Origin: Glandiceps talaboti
Taxonomy: Eukaryota; Hemichordata; Enteropneusta; Spengelidae
Length of the DNA: 64,000 nucleotides
NCBI RefSeq assembly: GCF_964340395.1
Contig: NC_135560.1
Span: 18,503,598-18,567,597 of the forward strand
Direction of reading: 5' to 3'
A program made the position numbers and the translations under genes. The notes beneath the pieces are model-generated. The model was not told the origin of the DNA. It was given only the letters and a program-made list of their open reading frames with translations, and did no database searches. Of this stretch, positions 38,694 through 51,741 are shown piece after piece (position 1 is the first letter of the stretch; each line of letters begins with the position of its first letter).

Positions 38694-38905
38694 TAACAAC
38701 TTTGTACCCAAACACTAGATTCTATCACGTGACAACTTTGTACCCAAACACTAGATTCTATCACGTGACAACTTTCTACCCAAACACTAGATTCTATCAC
38801 GTGACAACTTTGTACCCAAACACTAGATTTTATCACCTGACAACTTTGTACCCAAACACTAGATTCTATCACGTGACAACTTTGTACCCAAACACTAGAT
38901 GCACA
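38694..38905 (+). repeat. 36-bp minisatellite with CACGTG
   Basis: About six near-identical 36-bp units. Each reads ACAACTTTGTACCC, AAACACTAGATTCTAT, CACGTG; single units carry TTTCTACCC or CACCTG. Because 36 is divisible by three it stays open on both strands, but the reading frames show no start context or homology, so I do not call a gene. CACGTG is the palindromic E-box for bHLH factors. Confidence 0.92.
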
Positions 38906-39511
38906 GAACTGACTCTCAAATGTATATTTAATAGTTATAGACAACGAAACTAACGATATGAAAATCCCAGTCTTGAATCGCCCTCAGAGAGGAATTGTAA
39001 AGGAGCAAACACAACTGATAAATACGGAATGTCAATCCCTAGAGAAATACACAGTGTGATTATGAGTGCCTTTCAGACAAGAGATTTGGGTTTTGGGTAT
39101 TTATACTTGATATACAGCTTTCAATAATTAAAATTAATCAATTTTTATTTCTTGAGCAACATATACGAGGAGGTATAATTGACTAATTTATTTAACGTCT
39201 TTTGAAGATAAAAGCGGCATTCCAAGAAAAAAAGTATTCAAAAGTGCATTAATACATTATGACAGTCACATCTACGATTCGTAATATTCAAAAACTCAAC
39301 ATTCAGAGATAAACCTAATTCATACATTTGAAATATCTTTATAAATATGTTTAAAGAAAGAAACGTGATACAAAACTTCCTCAAAACGATATCAAAAATA
39401 ATTAGGATGCCCATACAATCAGTGCGTGATAACTCCATCTTATATATATATTTTGTTTAGTATAAAAAAGGCATGTCTGTTTTGATATTTAATATGGATA
39501 CTTTTGTTATA

Positions 39512-39872
39512 CACTACACTACACTACACTACACTACACTACACTACACTACACTACACTACACTACACTACACTACACTACACTGCACTGCACTGCAGT
39601 GCATTACACTACACTACACTACACGCCACTACACTACACTACACTACACTACACTACACTACACTACACTACACTACACTACACTACACTACACTACACT
39701 ACACTACACTACACTACACTGCACTGCACTGCAGTGCATTACACTACACTACACTACACGCCACTACACTACACTACACTACACTACACTGCACTGCACT
39801 GCACTGCACTACACTGCACTACACTACACTACACTACACTACACTACACTACACTACACTACACTACACTAC
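39512..39872. repeat. (ACACT)n array with 135-bp higher-order period
   Basis: Pentamer ACACT array of about 360 bp. A variant block (GCACTGCACTGCAGTGCATT followed by CGCCACTAC) occurs at about 39591 and again at about 39726, exactly 135 bp (27 units) apart. This shows a larger segment was duplicated inside the array. Confidence 0.96.
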
Positions 39873-40553
39873 ACATACATGTACGTCGTATACTACTATA
39901 CTATATATGGCTAACAATTTACGGGAAGGAATATCAATCCTTATAAACGACTGAGATTCCCTTTAATTGTGTCAAATCAAATCAAAACACCTGATCTATT
40001 TTTGGTTTTTATTTTCTTACATTCTTTTGATATTGTTTGCTGATAAAATATTTAGCAGCATTTCAGAAACCTTGAATAACAATTATTGTTTTGCAGTATT
40101 TTCACTTGCAAAGTGTAAGTTTTGATAGAAATATCCAATGATGTAAAATTTATCACATAAACGCAAAAGAGATCAGAAGGTGTTTCAAGTTAATTACACA
40201 GTTACAACTCACGGAGAGTTGAACCATAGACCCTTGGTAGAGGGTCTATGGAGGATCTATGGTTGAACTTAGGAGAGTACCATTCAAGGTGATCCTATTC
40301 ATCACAATTGCCGAAAGACGGATCTAAACTATTAATCAACTTGCCTGAATCATAGACCATCCATGGAGGGGCTATGCCTTAATATAACAATGGATTAATC
40401 TGCCGCCTTCCCTCCTGATTCTAAACAACCGTTTTCTTGGTATTATGTCCCATGTTTAGTCATTTGCATAACTGCACCATACATGGTATTTGAAAGTTCG
40501 TGTGAAAGGTTGCCAACAAACAAAGCAAGCATACTCTCTATATAAAATCTTAA

Positions 40554-40801
40554 TAGGGAACTTGCAATCCAAACTGAGCATGCTCAGACGCAAAGGACTG
40601 TGGGATTATCTGTGGTTATCGTAATACCTAATCTGGAGCTACTGATAAAATTAACCTCCCACAAAGATCAGGGTGACTATGAATTGATCATTCCTGGTTA
40701 TAAACAATGTAACAATATTGTTTATAATGCTAATTGATTAGTATTTATTATCACATTTCCCATTATGCAACATTCAACGTGGCGGGTTTGTAAGTTTCCT
40801 A
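40554..40801 (+). mobile_element. MITE family 2, copy 2 (intact, TTAA on both sides)
   Basis: 248 bp bounded by TTAA at 40550-40553 and 40802-40805. Terminal inverted repeats are TAGGGAACTTGCAA and TTGTAAGTTTCCTA. The interior matches 24969-25215 throughout. TTAA target duplication plus short inverted ends suggests mobilisation by a piggyBac-like or other TTAA-specific transposase, which is inferred from the target site only. Confidence 0.78.
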
Positions 40802-41489
40802 TTAACAAGTGTGGTTGTGTGTTAGGTACGCCCCTAGCGATTTACTTTACGACTATCTTCTCACGATCGATCAGAAATTAAGCTGTATGCATGCAATCAC
40901 TAAGTTAAACCCACGGTCATCAATCCGTAGAAATTTGACATCAAGTATGTATATCCCGATATCACGAAATTAGTTTCTTGATTAAATATATGGCTCATCA
41001 TAACTTAGATATGAAATGCTAACCCTGTATCAGATTGCTACAACTATGTCAGTGTGTTTGAACACACTATGACTTATTTATAGGTGATCCACTTCGAAGT
41101 TAAATCATGTCATCAATTAGTAATAATTATATTGCTGCTATGGAAACATAAATCACATGAAATGAAAACTGTTCGACGACGGCGAAATATGTAATGAGGG
41201 GAATTCGAGAAATTGGCTCTTGAATCTCTGAAAAAAATGCCTTACTGTTCTCATGAATGCATTAATGTATTATTCGGAGTCACAGTTACATTTGGAACTA
41301 TTATATATTGGGAAAGATAAATCTAGTGTAGCTAGCGCTGTTACACAAATACACGGCATCAATTCATTTATGTTGTTGCAAGTACCAATGATTGTTGCCT
41401 GCTCTTGTCAAAATATTCATTGAACTGAAATACTCAGGTGAGAACGATTGTAACAATATGCAGTGAAATTGATCGTTTGTTTGGCGGTA

Positions 41490-41521
41490 CATGGAGGTAG
41501 AAATGGGATTGTACCTCCATG
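41490..41521. repeat. Short hairpin CATGGAGGTA/TACCTCCATG
   Basis: ACATGGAGGTA and TACCTCCATG are reverse complements separated by 12 bases. A stem of about 10 bp is too short for a typical animal pre-miRNA. Confidence 0.6.
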
Positions 41522-43930
41522 GGCTGTATATATCTTTCAGATGGTCTTTGTCACGTTAATCGACCAATGCTTTTTGCCTTTCGCAGACTATCCAAAAACT
41601 ACACCATGTGTTTTTTTCAATCAGGTGTTCATCCATTCGATGATTCAATGATATATATATGTAACAGTAACATGTATATATATATATGACGAATGTGTGA
41701 TCCCTGCTGTTATTGTTTGCCACTCGCATCTCTTACACACACGTACGAAGTAAACGCCATAATAGTGTATTTGTAGTAACGCACACTCCCACGTAGAATA
41801 AGGTTGAGAACGTATCGGAAGACATCCAGCAGGTGTTAAGACAAAATCCAAATTGTCTTGACTATGGCTACCGTATGATTCAAGACACGTCCTCTTTTCA
41901 AGTTATTTAACTGTAACAGCACATGATCCCCCCGTTTCAACTACCTACATAATTATAATTGGACGTACAGGTTTTTTATTATTACTTGAACAGACTTACC
42001 TAGGTTTAGGAAGTGCTGTTGATTGTTGGTTTGCCGACAGACGACTAACTCCCTTGAAGATTTCAGTCCTTTCTTACTAGTCTGTGGTTCAGCGTAGCGT
42101 AAAACACAACTTGACTGTTCGTTGTCGAAAGAGAGAGCAACTAGTGTGACCCCTTAGTGAAGACGAGAAACACTGAGATTCGGTTACCTTAGGCTTGTTC
42201 CTTGTGGTCACATTTCAGGTGAAAGATACTGTTTACTAGTTACTCAAAACAAGCATTCCATGCCGTCACGACCCATTCCTATACACGGTTAGTTTCCAAG
42301 GCTAGTATTTTATTTACCGAGGAAAGGCACAATAAACAATTGACAAAGACTGGTCCACTTTCCTACCGTAGTGTAGACAAAGATAGTGAACCCAAGGGGT
42401 TGAACTCTCAGTGACGTCACAATCTTATGACTGAAAAGAGTTTGAAATCTGGTGACACGAGACTTTCAAATCCAAGGCCATGCAAATGTATTCAAGTAAG
42501 CTGTTAATTTTCATATTATTGAAATGTGACAAGTGCATTATCTAACCCATCATTCAAGTGTAAATGTTCATATTTTTATGATTTGTGATTGACTATGTCT
42601 CTTTATCTATCAAGCACGTCACTGTTGATTAAGTATATCGGCGTTCCTTGTTATTCATGAAAATTTAACTATTATAAGCTAGCCGCTTAATTGACATACA
42701 CAATATAGCTAATTTCCTGTTTATGCATTATTAATGTACTTTCAAGGAAGCTTCGTCTTTCAATTAAGGTAGCGTACGCTTCAAGGACTCGGGTCTATTT
42801 CTCTGAAAATGAAACGGTAAAATCTTTCCAAACTTTGTCATATGAAAGCTGCCTGCTGGTCCTTTTGAAATAGCAAATCAATTTGGGGTCTTTTTTTTTC
42901 AAGGAAATCGACAGTCTTTTGTTTGCCCATATTAGACAGTATTCGGCGGCCATATTGGATTTCAAAATGGTATAACTCTGATATCCTTATATTTTAAGAG
43001 ATCTCTTTATCTGTTTTAATGAAAAAGGGTTTCAGTTTTCTTGATCAAAGTACAGCAAAAGTTTTAGCATAACCATTGAAGATAGAGTCTTACTTCCGAT
43101 GCGCATACTAACATTTCAGCGTGCCTGGACACTACAGGCTTTATTAGGCTTAGTCCTTGGCGCCTGAACGTACTCAACATTCTATAAATAACAACACATT
43201 TTGAAAGATCTTCCGTTCAACTTGATTATCAAATAGTGTTGACACATTTATCATATATTGCTAATATTTAGTAATACTTGAAGTCTGAAATGATGTGTCA
43301 CTCGACGTGTCTGAACCACACAGATTGGCCATCAACAGAAGCACCATGCACCATTGAAGTGATTTCTCAGCATATTTCATATATGACCCTCTAGGGTACA
43401 CTATAGCTCAACTAAAAAAGAGTAGATTAAACATGAGCGCAAGACTGTATACAGTTGCATGCGAATGACCAACTATTAGTCTGGGTAAAGCGACAGGCGA
43501 TGACTTTGTAAGTTTCGATTTAGCTTTTCTGCATAATAGACAGACACTAGCATTACGTAATTTTTTTCCCTGCTACACTGTAATTATTTCAACAATTTTT
43601 CTGAACATTTAGGGACACCTTGATATTTAGCCAAAGTTTCACTTAACAAATAAAAGACGTGAACATGACATATGCAACAAAAACACCTGGCACATGCGTG
43701 AGCTAAGGGTGAATCGCTTTTTACATGCACTAGTTCACTTTTAAAATAACTACTTTTTGCTTCGTTACACATCAAACGTCAATGTTTGATTATATCATTA
43801 GAAATATAGTAGTCGACTCTTTCGTTGAGTGAAGTCGAATGATAAAATAATACATTGATGATTGATTGTAAATTTAAAACAGCTTGTAGATAAATAAGTG
43901 AACCGCGTGTTTAGCCTTTTGTTTAAAACT

Positions 43931-44005
43931 GTATGTATGTATGTATGTATGTATGTATGTATGTATGTATGTATGTATGTATGTATGTATGTATGTATGT
44001 ATGTA

Positions 44006-44065
<60 letters not shown>

Positions 44066-44100
44066 TGTATGTATATGTGTGTATATGTATGTATGCATGT
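43931..44100. repeat. (GTAT)n-(GT)n microsatellite
   Basis: GTAT units, then GT units, then mixed GTAT/GT, about 170 bp. Confidence 0.96.
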
Positions 44101-44756
44101 AATAAATGCCGTCCGGGTCAATACACGCCGACCTTACGGTTGTGTGGTGTTTTATTGTGTTGTACTGTATTTATTTTGTGTAACTTTGTTGTTATTTTGT
44201 GTTCCACCTCTGGATAACATAGTCATCATATACGTTGTTATTTATCTAGAGAACGAAACTTGCATGTTGTCGGTACGTTGGTCGCCGGGTGTTTCTTAAC
44301 AACCAGCCGAGCAATAAGTTTCGACTATGTAATTATTGTTGTCACTTTTACCGTGAAGTTAAAAAACAAAACCTCGAAATAACATTGACATATCTTTTAA
44401 AGTCAAAAATACTTTCGCCAAACCGTGAATTGAACGCAACTTGTTAACAATGACGCTGTCACCACATTTGGAAAAACAACTCTTTGCTACATTGCATGTA
44501 TTGATTAAACTATTAAACGAACAATAAACTTTGGACGTTTCCCCAATGACTAATTCATCTCTAAAACTCATTGAGTTTCTAAATTGACATATTCATCACA
44601 GGTTTATTTTTGTTACAACCGAAGCCAGTTGACCTGAAACAGAACGCCGTCGAGGTCTACAATTTTTACTAAGATTTCTACATTTCATCGTCTGGGTAGT
44701 CAACAGTTTTTCTAACATTGCTCCACTTCATTGGCTGGGTCGTCAACAGTACGTAC

Positions 44757-44858
44757 AAACACACACACACACACACTCACTCACATACATACATACATAC
44801 ATACATACATACATACATACATACATACATGCATACATACATACATACATACATACAT

Positions 44859-44890
<32 letters not shown>

Positions 44891-44895
44891 CAAAC
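44757..44895. repeat. (CA)n-(CATA)n-(CA)n microsatellite
   Basis: CA units flank about 27 CATA units. Confidence 0.96.
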
Positions 44896-46871
44896 CCACC
44901 CCACACACATACAGAGTTTCCCTTCCTTTTTTAACCTTAGAGAAAAGAAGATAATAAAATCCTTAATTGTTGCCTTTGATAAGCTCTTATTAATATCACA
45001 TTATTGCAGTCTTATTATTTGTATTGCTAATCACGAATCGATGTTCATTACTACCTTAACAATTAATTTCTTTCAGGGCTAACTGTTAACACAGTTAATG
45101 CCTTTGAAGGATTCGTAATTATAGAAAATAAACGTATGCGAATACATTTAAACTATATATGTGATGTATACTAGTAGTTAGCCCAAATATGTTCGTCATT
45201 TCGACCATAATACAATCACTGCAATTAAGGCTCTCACGGAACACAGAGAGAAAAAGTCTTGACTTACCGTCCGAAATACTAGTATGTCAAGCAATACACA
45301 TCGGTTAGCGCAACAGTGCTGAAGTCACCAGACAGTGGAAGCTTATATACATAATTATCTATGCAAATTTCAGTTTTTTTAAATATATAATATAGTGGCC
45401 TCGACTACTACATACAGAACATAGTTTGAACCCATGGGGATATTCCCATTGAAAGGTATCTAGGCACTTTTTCACGAAAAAATCCCGAAAGATAGATAGA
45501 CTTCAACATCTGAAAATCCCCTAATCATGGAGTCAATAACATGGGGAACGTTTTCATACTTTCAAAAATACCTTCACAGCATCAGAATAAAGGTACATGA
45601 CTGATGATTTTCTCTAACAGTGGGTCTTTTTTCTTAGATCTCACCCACCTCCCCTCGTCTGAATATTTTGGGCGTAACCTCCCCCCTTTCCTCCTGGGAT
45701 GTTTGGACATCAAATTTATTATTCAAACATCGCAATTTGTCACAAAACCCTGAAAATCATATTACCAGTACCACTCAAGTATGAGTTTAATATCAAGTCA
45801 CGTGATTTGGCACTTGTTTATATCAGCCACGTGATATATTGATTGCTATGACATTTCCTAAATTTCATTGTGATTAACGAGGTTTACTCATGGTTCAATT
45901 GTTCGTGGAATCGTTACGGTCATTTGAATATGATTATACATTCCCGTGCGCCAAATCAAGGATTCCAAAATTCGCTATCAGTAGTGGTGATACGCTGTCG
46001 TTTGTTTATTTACCAGCTCATTTACATTGTAAAGAATTTCCCCACTAGGATTGAAAACATATCTCAAAATATGTCACGACACTGTAGAAATTATTACAGA
46101 TAAAAGGGTAACAGTGGCATTGAGATATCAGACACACTAGCTGTGTACAGATGACACATAGACTGAACCTACTTCAACTAACCAAGACATATTTCTTGCA
46201 CTACAATGCAATGTATTTCAGAGAATACGGCAAAAGAAAGCAATCGGCAAATACTTTCAGTCAAGAACCTTTTACTAGGTAATTCTTTTACCTTGCTATG
46301 AGGGTACAAGAAAACGCCTATTGCAAGAGCTGGTTTGTGAGTGCAAATGTTTGCCATTTTATGAGCAACTCCAGACCCGAGCTCTTTTCGGGTGACCTCA
46401 ATTTACGACGATATAATAGCATACAGTTCACGTTCTAGCACTAGTGCCTTAAGTCATATAGAAAGTAAATAGTGTCAGTTGTATAGAAATTTAGGTAACT
46501 ATGGAAACTAGTCCATACCACGTGATATGATCTTAGCCAGGGCGTTATAAGAATTATTCTTATATAGACGATGTTGGTTTAACATTGTATGAAAAAAAAT
46601 GAAAGTTCTGAAATGGATATAAATTTATATTACTTGTCTATTGCCTTTCGAATCGTTGTTTAGTTTTCCGGACCATTTCCCAGGTGAAACACATATCGTT
46701 ATTACTTGTGTACTTCCAAACTCTAGTTATCGAGAATTGCACGTCCACTCCACTCACCTTGCTATTTCTGAAAAGGTGAGTAACGTCACACAACATAAAT
46801 GTGATTAGATTGATTAGATTCAAAACAAAGGCAGAGGAATCCTTGCGATAGTCTACAGACAAGGGTGCAAA

Positions 46872-47045
46872 AATAAAACACAACACAACACAATACAACA
46901 CAACACAACACAACACAACACAACACAACACAACACAGCACAACACAGCACAACACAACACAACACAACACAGCACAACACAGCACAGCACAGCACAGCA
47001 CAGCACAGCACAGCACAACACAACACAACACAACACAACACAACA
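46872..47045. repeat. (CACAA)n / (CACAG)n pentamer array
   Basis: About 35 pentamers alternating between CACAA-rich and CACAG-rich blocks; frames read as Leu-Cys-Val repeats on the minus strand and are not coding. Confidence 0.96.
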
Positions 47046-47599
47046 CTGAAATACAACACTGAAATAAGTGTTTAAAGTTCATTCTTGTTTGAGAGAAAGT
47101 GAAATATTTCATTTGCCAAAAATCTAACAACTTGTTAGTAATAGATGTTGCTTTGACGGGACGTCATAGCCAATGTCACAATAGTGTACACCATTAGCCC
47201 CCTTCATAATATCTAAATAAAGAAAATGAATATCGGAATTTGTTCCCTTTATCATTTCCTATGTATCTTTATATTTGAATGACATGTATCAGTGACGTAT
47301 ATGCTAGCCTAAAGCGGCACTGTCATAATGTTGACATACCTCATTTACTTTAATCAATAAAACGAGCCTACAGTACATTTTCCCCTGTGGACTTTTGTTA
47401 TGAAAATGAATATGTCTTGTATACAAAAATTAAAGTGATTATCAATTTCTGATTTACGATCATTTTAGTAATGGCCTCATTGACTATAATGTGTCATTTG
47501 AGACTCTTTCTATAATCGTGACGTAAAAGAGTCTAATTGCTTGACAACGAAATATGATCTAATTAAATATACCACAAAACTGCTGACAAATTTAAATAG

Positions 47600-47720
47600 T
47601 ACGGGCCTTCAGTAATTACATGGGCGGAGGAATTAGAGGGAGTCACCTTTTACAAATCGGTCCTCGAGGAGGGCCATATTTTAGAAAATGGAAATTAGGG
47701 GAGATTTTACTTCGACCAAT
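47600..47720 (-). repeat. C-rich dispersed repeat, copy c (reverse orientation)
   Basis: The reverse complement carries CATTTTCTAAAATATGGCCC, CCGATTTGTAAAAGGTGACT, CTCCGCCCATGTAATTACTG and AAGGCCCGT. This matches 10495-10655 phrase by phrase. Confidence 0.65.
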
Positions 47721-49496
47721 TTTTTTGTCTAACTTTTCATTATTTTGTTATCTTGGCATGATCCCATCCGCTTCCACCGGTTTCAAATCCTACTGCTACC
47801 ACATCCCATCACTGCCACCACTGTTACAGTAAAGTAAATATCATAACATATCAGTGAAATGCACTGAATTAACTGTTAGTTGTGGTGTGAGGAGATGAGA
47901 GGGTCTCACAGTAGTAAAGGGGGCACATTATGGCAAGATATTGGGGATAATGTGATGGAGTGGAGATGTTGACCTCAGTCCTGAGGTTGTCAGTTGTGTG
48001 CTCATCTAGTCTTTGGGAATTCTGGCCTTCAGCATGGCCAATTAGATCCAAACACAGGCATTGCTTTAATACAAACACAAATTCACTGTGGTGGCAATAG
48101 TAGGAAACAACACATGCCTTTAAAACACTATCTTGATGACAGGATGATCATATCCACATAATTAAGAAACCACTGTCACCCACTTGTACAATCTATCACA
48201 TGTAACAACGACAGCTTTAGTTTGTGTCTGTCTTAAAAAGTTGATCGGTGACTTGTAATATTTCATTCACCATTCACGTATCTGTTATCGTCTACATCAA
48301 AATATGAACATTTTGATGAGACACGGAAACTATTAAATATACTCATTATACTATATCTACAGTTAGATCTTGCCAGTGAACATACACACAAAGAGTATAA
48401 ACACCAACAATAAAGGTGACTTGAGGTGAGAGAAATTTAAATGTCGAACATATGATACATACTTTATTGACACAGTGTTGAGATGGTAATCGTGATCGAA
48501 AAGGGTTTGTTGTTCATCAGAAAAATTGTGGATTTTTTAACAAATCAATTGTGAATTTTTTAGTCAATTGAAGTGACGTGTGTGAATATTTTAGACATGG
48601 GTATATCTTATTAAAATAGCAAGACTGTTTCTCCAGGAATTAAATTGTCATATATATACGACTTCTTTTACTAAAACCCAACAGCCTCCTTGTTGTGTAG
48701 ACATGTCCAAACTCAAAACTACCCTCTCTGGCCACGGGCACAAGTTCGTTTGAATCAAACGGTTGCATCAGTGGCTTATAAAGTATCACGTGATACAGCA
48801 TAAGTTTAGCTTATTGCTGAAAATGCTTTACAATTATTACTGCTGGCACGGACCTATAGTAGCACATATGATCTTTATACGCCCTCTACCGTTGGAAGTA
48901 TAAATACATTGTTGTTATTATCATCGTTGGACTGGCTCTGTATTTTGACGAAGTAAAATAAATGAAATGAACACAGGTACGTGTGGTGATACAGAGAAAT
49001 TACTATTGAAGTATGGGTAAGAGATATTGAAGTAGGGATAGGAATGACTTAACCTGTGTATGGTGCAAGATCTATTAGATCTCCAACTGATTCAGTCAGC
49101 TAAACACACACAAAAACAACAACCCGAAGTAACACAAGCTGGATAGTAGTAATAGTAGACGGGAGCTAGCGAAGTTACAGATCTAAGCACCACAGACAGG
49201 ATACGAATGACCGTACACATTCATCATACAACAAACACAGCATGCAGTCAATCTTGACATTTCTCACAGAAATAAAAAATAACAATAATTGCATTTTGAA
49301 TGTTTTATTATCAAACTACTGGCGAATACAGTATATTACGAATGTCACAATCCAAAATAACAAATCGATCCCAACTGGCAAGTCACAATGCTATATTCCT
49401 ACAAAAGTACAATATTTCTTACATTACCATTACAAATCTATGAATGGTTGACCAGGGTATTCAATGGTCAAACTTCTTTATTTCTCTCGTGAAAGC

Positions 49497-49497
<1 letters not shown>

Positions 49498-49575
<78 letters not shown>

Positions 49576-49670
49576 TTGATGGTGATGATGGTGGTGGTGG
49601 TGGTGGTGGTGGTGGGTGGTGATGATGATGATGGTGATGGTAGTGGTGGTGGTGGTGGTGGTGGTGAGTG
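49498..49670. repeat. (ATG)n-(GTG)n trinucleotide array
   Basis: About 25 ATG units followed by GTG-rich and mixed units. Poly-Met, poly-His and poly-Ser frames are artefacts. Confidence 0.96.
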
Positions 49671-51397
49671 GTCCAGTTACACAGATAGCAAAAAATAGAA
49701 GATGTGACAAGGTAAGGAAATGTATACAAAAGAGTAAGGTAAATGTGGAGTTAGGAAATGCTTACATTTATTGCATAAACAAATGATACTAATGTAGTCT
49801 GACCCCAGACACCGTAAATTGTGGATGGAAGCAAAGACGTTTCACCACTGAAAGCAATGTACATAAAATACTCCATAACAAATATTACAATACAGAAAGG
49901 ATACATTTACATGAAAAAAACCCACAAACAGTTTATACAGCACAAAGGAAAAAGGTCCACTCTTCGTCCTCCAACAAAAGTTGTTGAAAGATTATCTAAA
50001 AAGATGCCATGAATTAATTGATTTGGTGCTGTTAGGAATATGTACAATTCCAAGGTTTACCACATAAGAAGTAAAACTGGTCTGAATCCGTCCTGGTATG
50101 ATGCTGGTAAAAAACAAACTTGATAGTTGCAGAACTTAGTAACATAAGCTTGTCAACTTGAGTCTAGAATGTTAAGCTGAATAAATAACGGGGTTGAATC
50201 TACGGGTAGATTTGAACAGCATCATAAGAATGATTAATGTTTGGACAGCAACAGTTTATCATGTATGTTGGGTGAGTACTATCCTAAACCACTAGGACTT
50301 AGTGTCATGGGAGTATGGGGATCGCACACTGGGGTGAACAAGTCATCCAACGTGCCAAAAGCAGTTATTTAAAACATCATCTAATGTTACGTAGTCTTAC
50401 GTAGGTCACAAGTAAAATTAACTTTACTATATCACTTGAAATCTCTCGTGAGCAATAACCGTAAAAGTTGTAAATGAATTTTAAAGTTTTCAAGATTGGA
50501 GAAAGACTAGGAAATTATGAGATTAACTGTTATACAGTATCAGCATTTATCTGTCAGGAACTTGTATTTGTATAGATGTTGTCGTGGAAATTGTGACCCT
50601 AGTTGACAATGAAATTCGTTGCTCAAGATGACGAAGACGCTGCATTCTCGATATGAAATAATTTCTGGTAATATTATCTGAATTATATTTGCAACATCAA
50701 TATGAGAATCATGCAGTAATACATTCAATATTCGCTACGGGCAGTGGGAATATACGTCATTAGCATTCACAGAATGCTGGCGTCGTTATAAATCATTCGG
50801 TTTACGTAATAGTGAAGTAATCCATAATAAAGAAGACACTGCATAATTGTATGACATATGCTGAAAAAAAGGAGTTTATCCATGTCCACTTCTTCTGACT
50901 TTTGAAAGCGTAATCGTACTCTAAATGCCTGAATTATGTTGTGTTTTTAAAAGAACGTTTACAAGTTTCTCGCGGAATTACACTTTATTGAATATTATTA
51001 TAATAGCAAACATCTAGTACAAAGACAAGCGTAAAATGGAAATGAAAAAAATGCACAGGAATCTAAAACATGTGTAGCACTAGTGAAATATATTTTGTTG
51101 GTAACTCCTCTTAACCTGTCGACTCAGATCAAACTATACATCATCTATTTGTTTTATATTTGTCTCAAAATAAATTAAATAGACATGTCTATTGTTTTCA
51201 TTTTTTGGGAGAGTTTGATCACTCAGACTTCCATATTATTTTATGCGCCGACTAACATATGGTGAAAGTATGGTATACTGAGTATCCCTGTCATGGAGTG
51301 GCAAAAATGTTGGCGACACTGAAGAATATCACCCGAATATCACTTTAAATACATCACAATTGTATACAAATGAGTACGTGATAAACATACCAAATTA

Positions 51398-51402
<5 letters not shown>

Positions 51403-51454
<52 letters not shown>
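51403..51454. repeat. (TA)n tract, left flank of the fold-back
   Basis: About 50 bp of TA running directly into the left arm of the 149-bp fold-back. Confidence 0.95.
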
Positions 51455-51457
<3 letters not shown>

Positions 51458-51481
51458 TTGGTAGTACTGGAACTCTTTCTT

Positions 51482-51526
51482 GGGTGTAACTCGGAGTTTC
51501 ACGCATATTGCGATCATCAGACACAG
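51482..51526 (-). ncRNA. Hammerhead ribozyme-like motif, minus-strand copy
   Basis: Mirror image of the plus-strand motif at 51526-51570, encoded by the left arm of the fold-back. The sequence and therefore all core features are identical: CTGATGA, a 4-bp stem II, GAAA, a stem III closed by a CCG loop, and a stem I of GUGU with ACAC. The two motifs point outward from the shared centre. Confidence 0.5.
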
Positions 51527-51570
51527 AGTGTCTGATGATCGCAATATGCGTGAAACTCCGAGTTACACCC
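51526..51570 (+). ncRNA. Hammerhead ribozyme-like motif (type I topology)
   Basis: In RNA: GUGU (51528-51531) then CUGAUGA (51532-51538). A stem-loop follows with CGCA pairing UGCG around AUA (51540-51550), then GAAA (51552-51555). A short stem III has ACU pairing AGU around CCG (51555-51563), then U51564 as the predicted cleavage nucleotide, then ACAC (51565-51568) pairing with GUGU as open stem I. Both invariant core strands, CUGAUGA and GAAA, are present in the right order, with all three stems. One departure is that positions 10.1 and 11.1 at the base of stem II are U and U rather than the usual G-C. This could weaken or abolish activity. Type I hammerheads with short stem III are known from animal Penelope-like elements and satellites. 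Confidence 0.55.
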
Positions 51571-51655
51571 AAGAAAGAGTTCCAGTACTACCAAAACTAT
51601 TACGCTCTGCCACTGCGGTATAGAGCACTGTCTTAGCAGATTGATACTCACTGAG

Positions 51656-51726
<71 letters not shown>
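51656..51726. repeat. (TA)n tract, right of the fold-back
   Basis: About 70 bp of TA between the fold-back's right unique flank and MITE family 1 copy 3. Confidence 0.96.
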
Positions 51727-51727
<1 letters not shown>

Positions 51728-51741
51728 AAGACGCCCTCGTG

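Larger units (their letters stand above)
51452..51600. repeat. Perfect 149-bp fold-back (73-bp arms, 3-nt loop)
   Basis: Left arm 51452-51524 and right arm 51528-51600 are exact reverse complements with no mismatch that I can find. Only AGA (51525-51527) lies between them. The arms begin ATAGTTTTGGTAGTACTGG and end CATCAGACAC. Perfect identity implies recent origin or gene conversion, or possibly an assembly fold-over. A TA tract abuts the left arm, and a second one starts about 55 bp beyond the right arm. Confidence 0.95.

Noticed and set aside
38660-38953. Protein gene with a 12-residue repeat
   Set aside because: The frame exists only because the minisatellite period is 36 bp; open on both strands, with no homology or splice support.
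39473-39946. Long open frames reading as Tyr-Thr-Leu-His repeats
   Set aside because: Translations of the ACACT pentamer array, open in several frames at once.
41490-41521. miRNA precursor
   Set aside because: Stem of about 10 bp is too short; no extended pairing.
49444-49710. Poly-Met, poly-His and poly-Ser frames
   Set aside because: Trinucleotide microsatellite; frames are open on both strands for that reason only.
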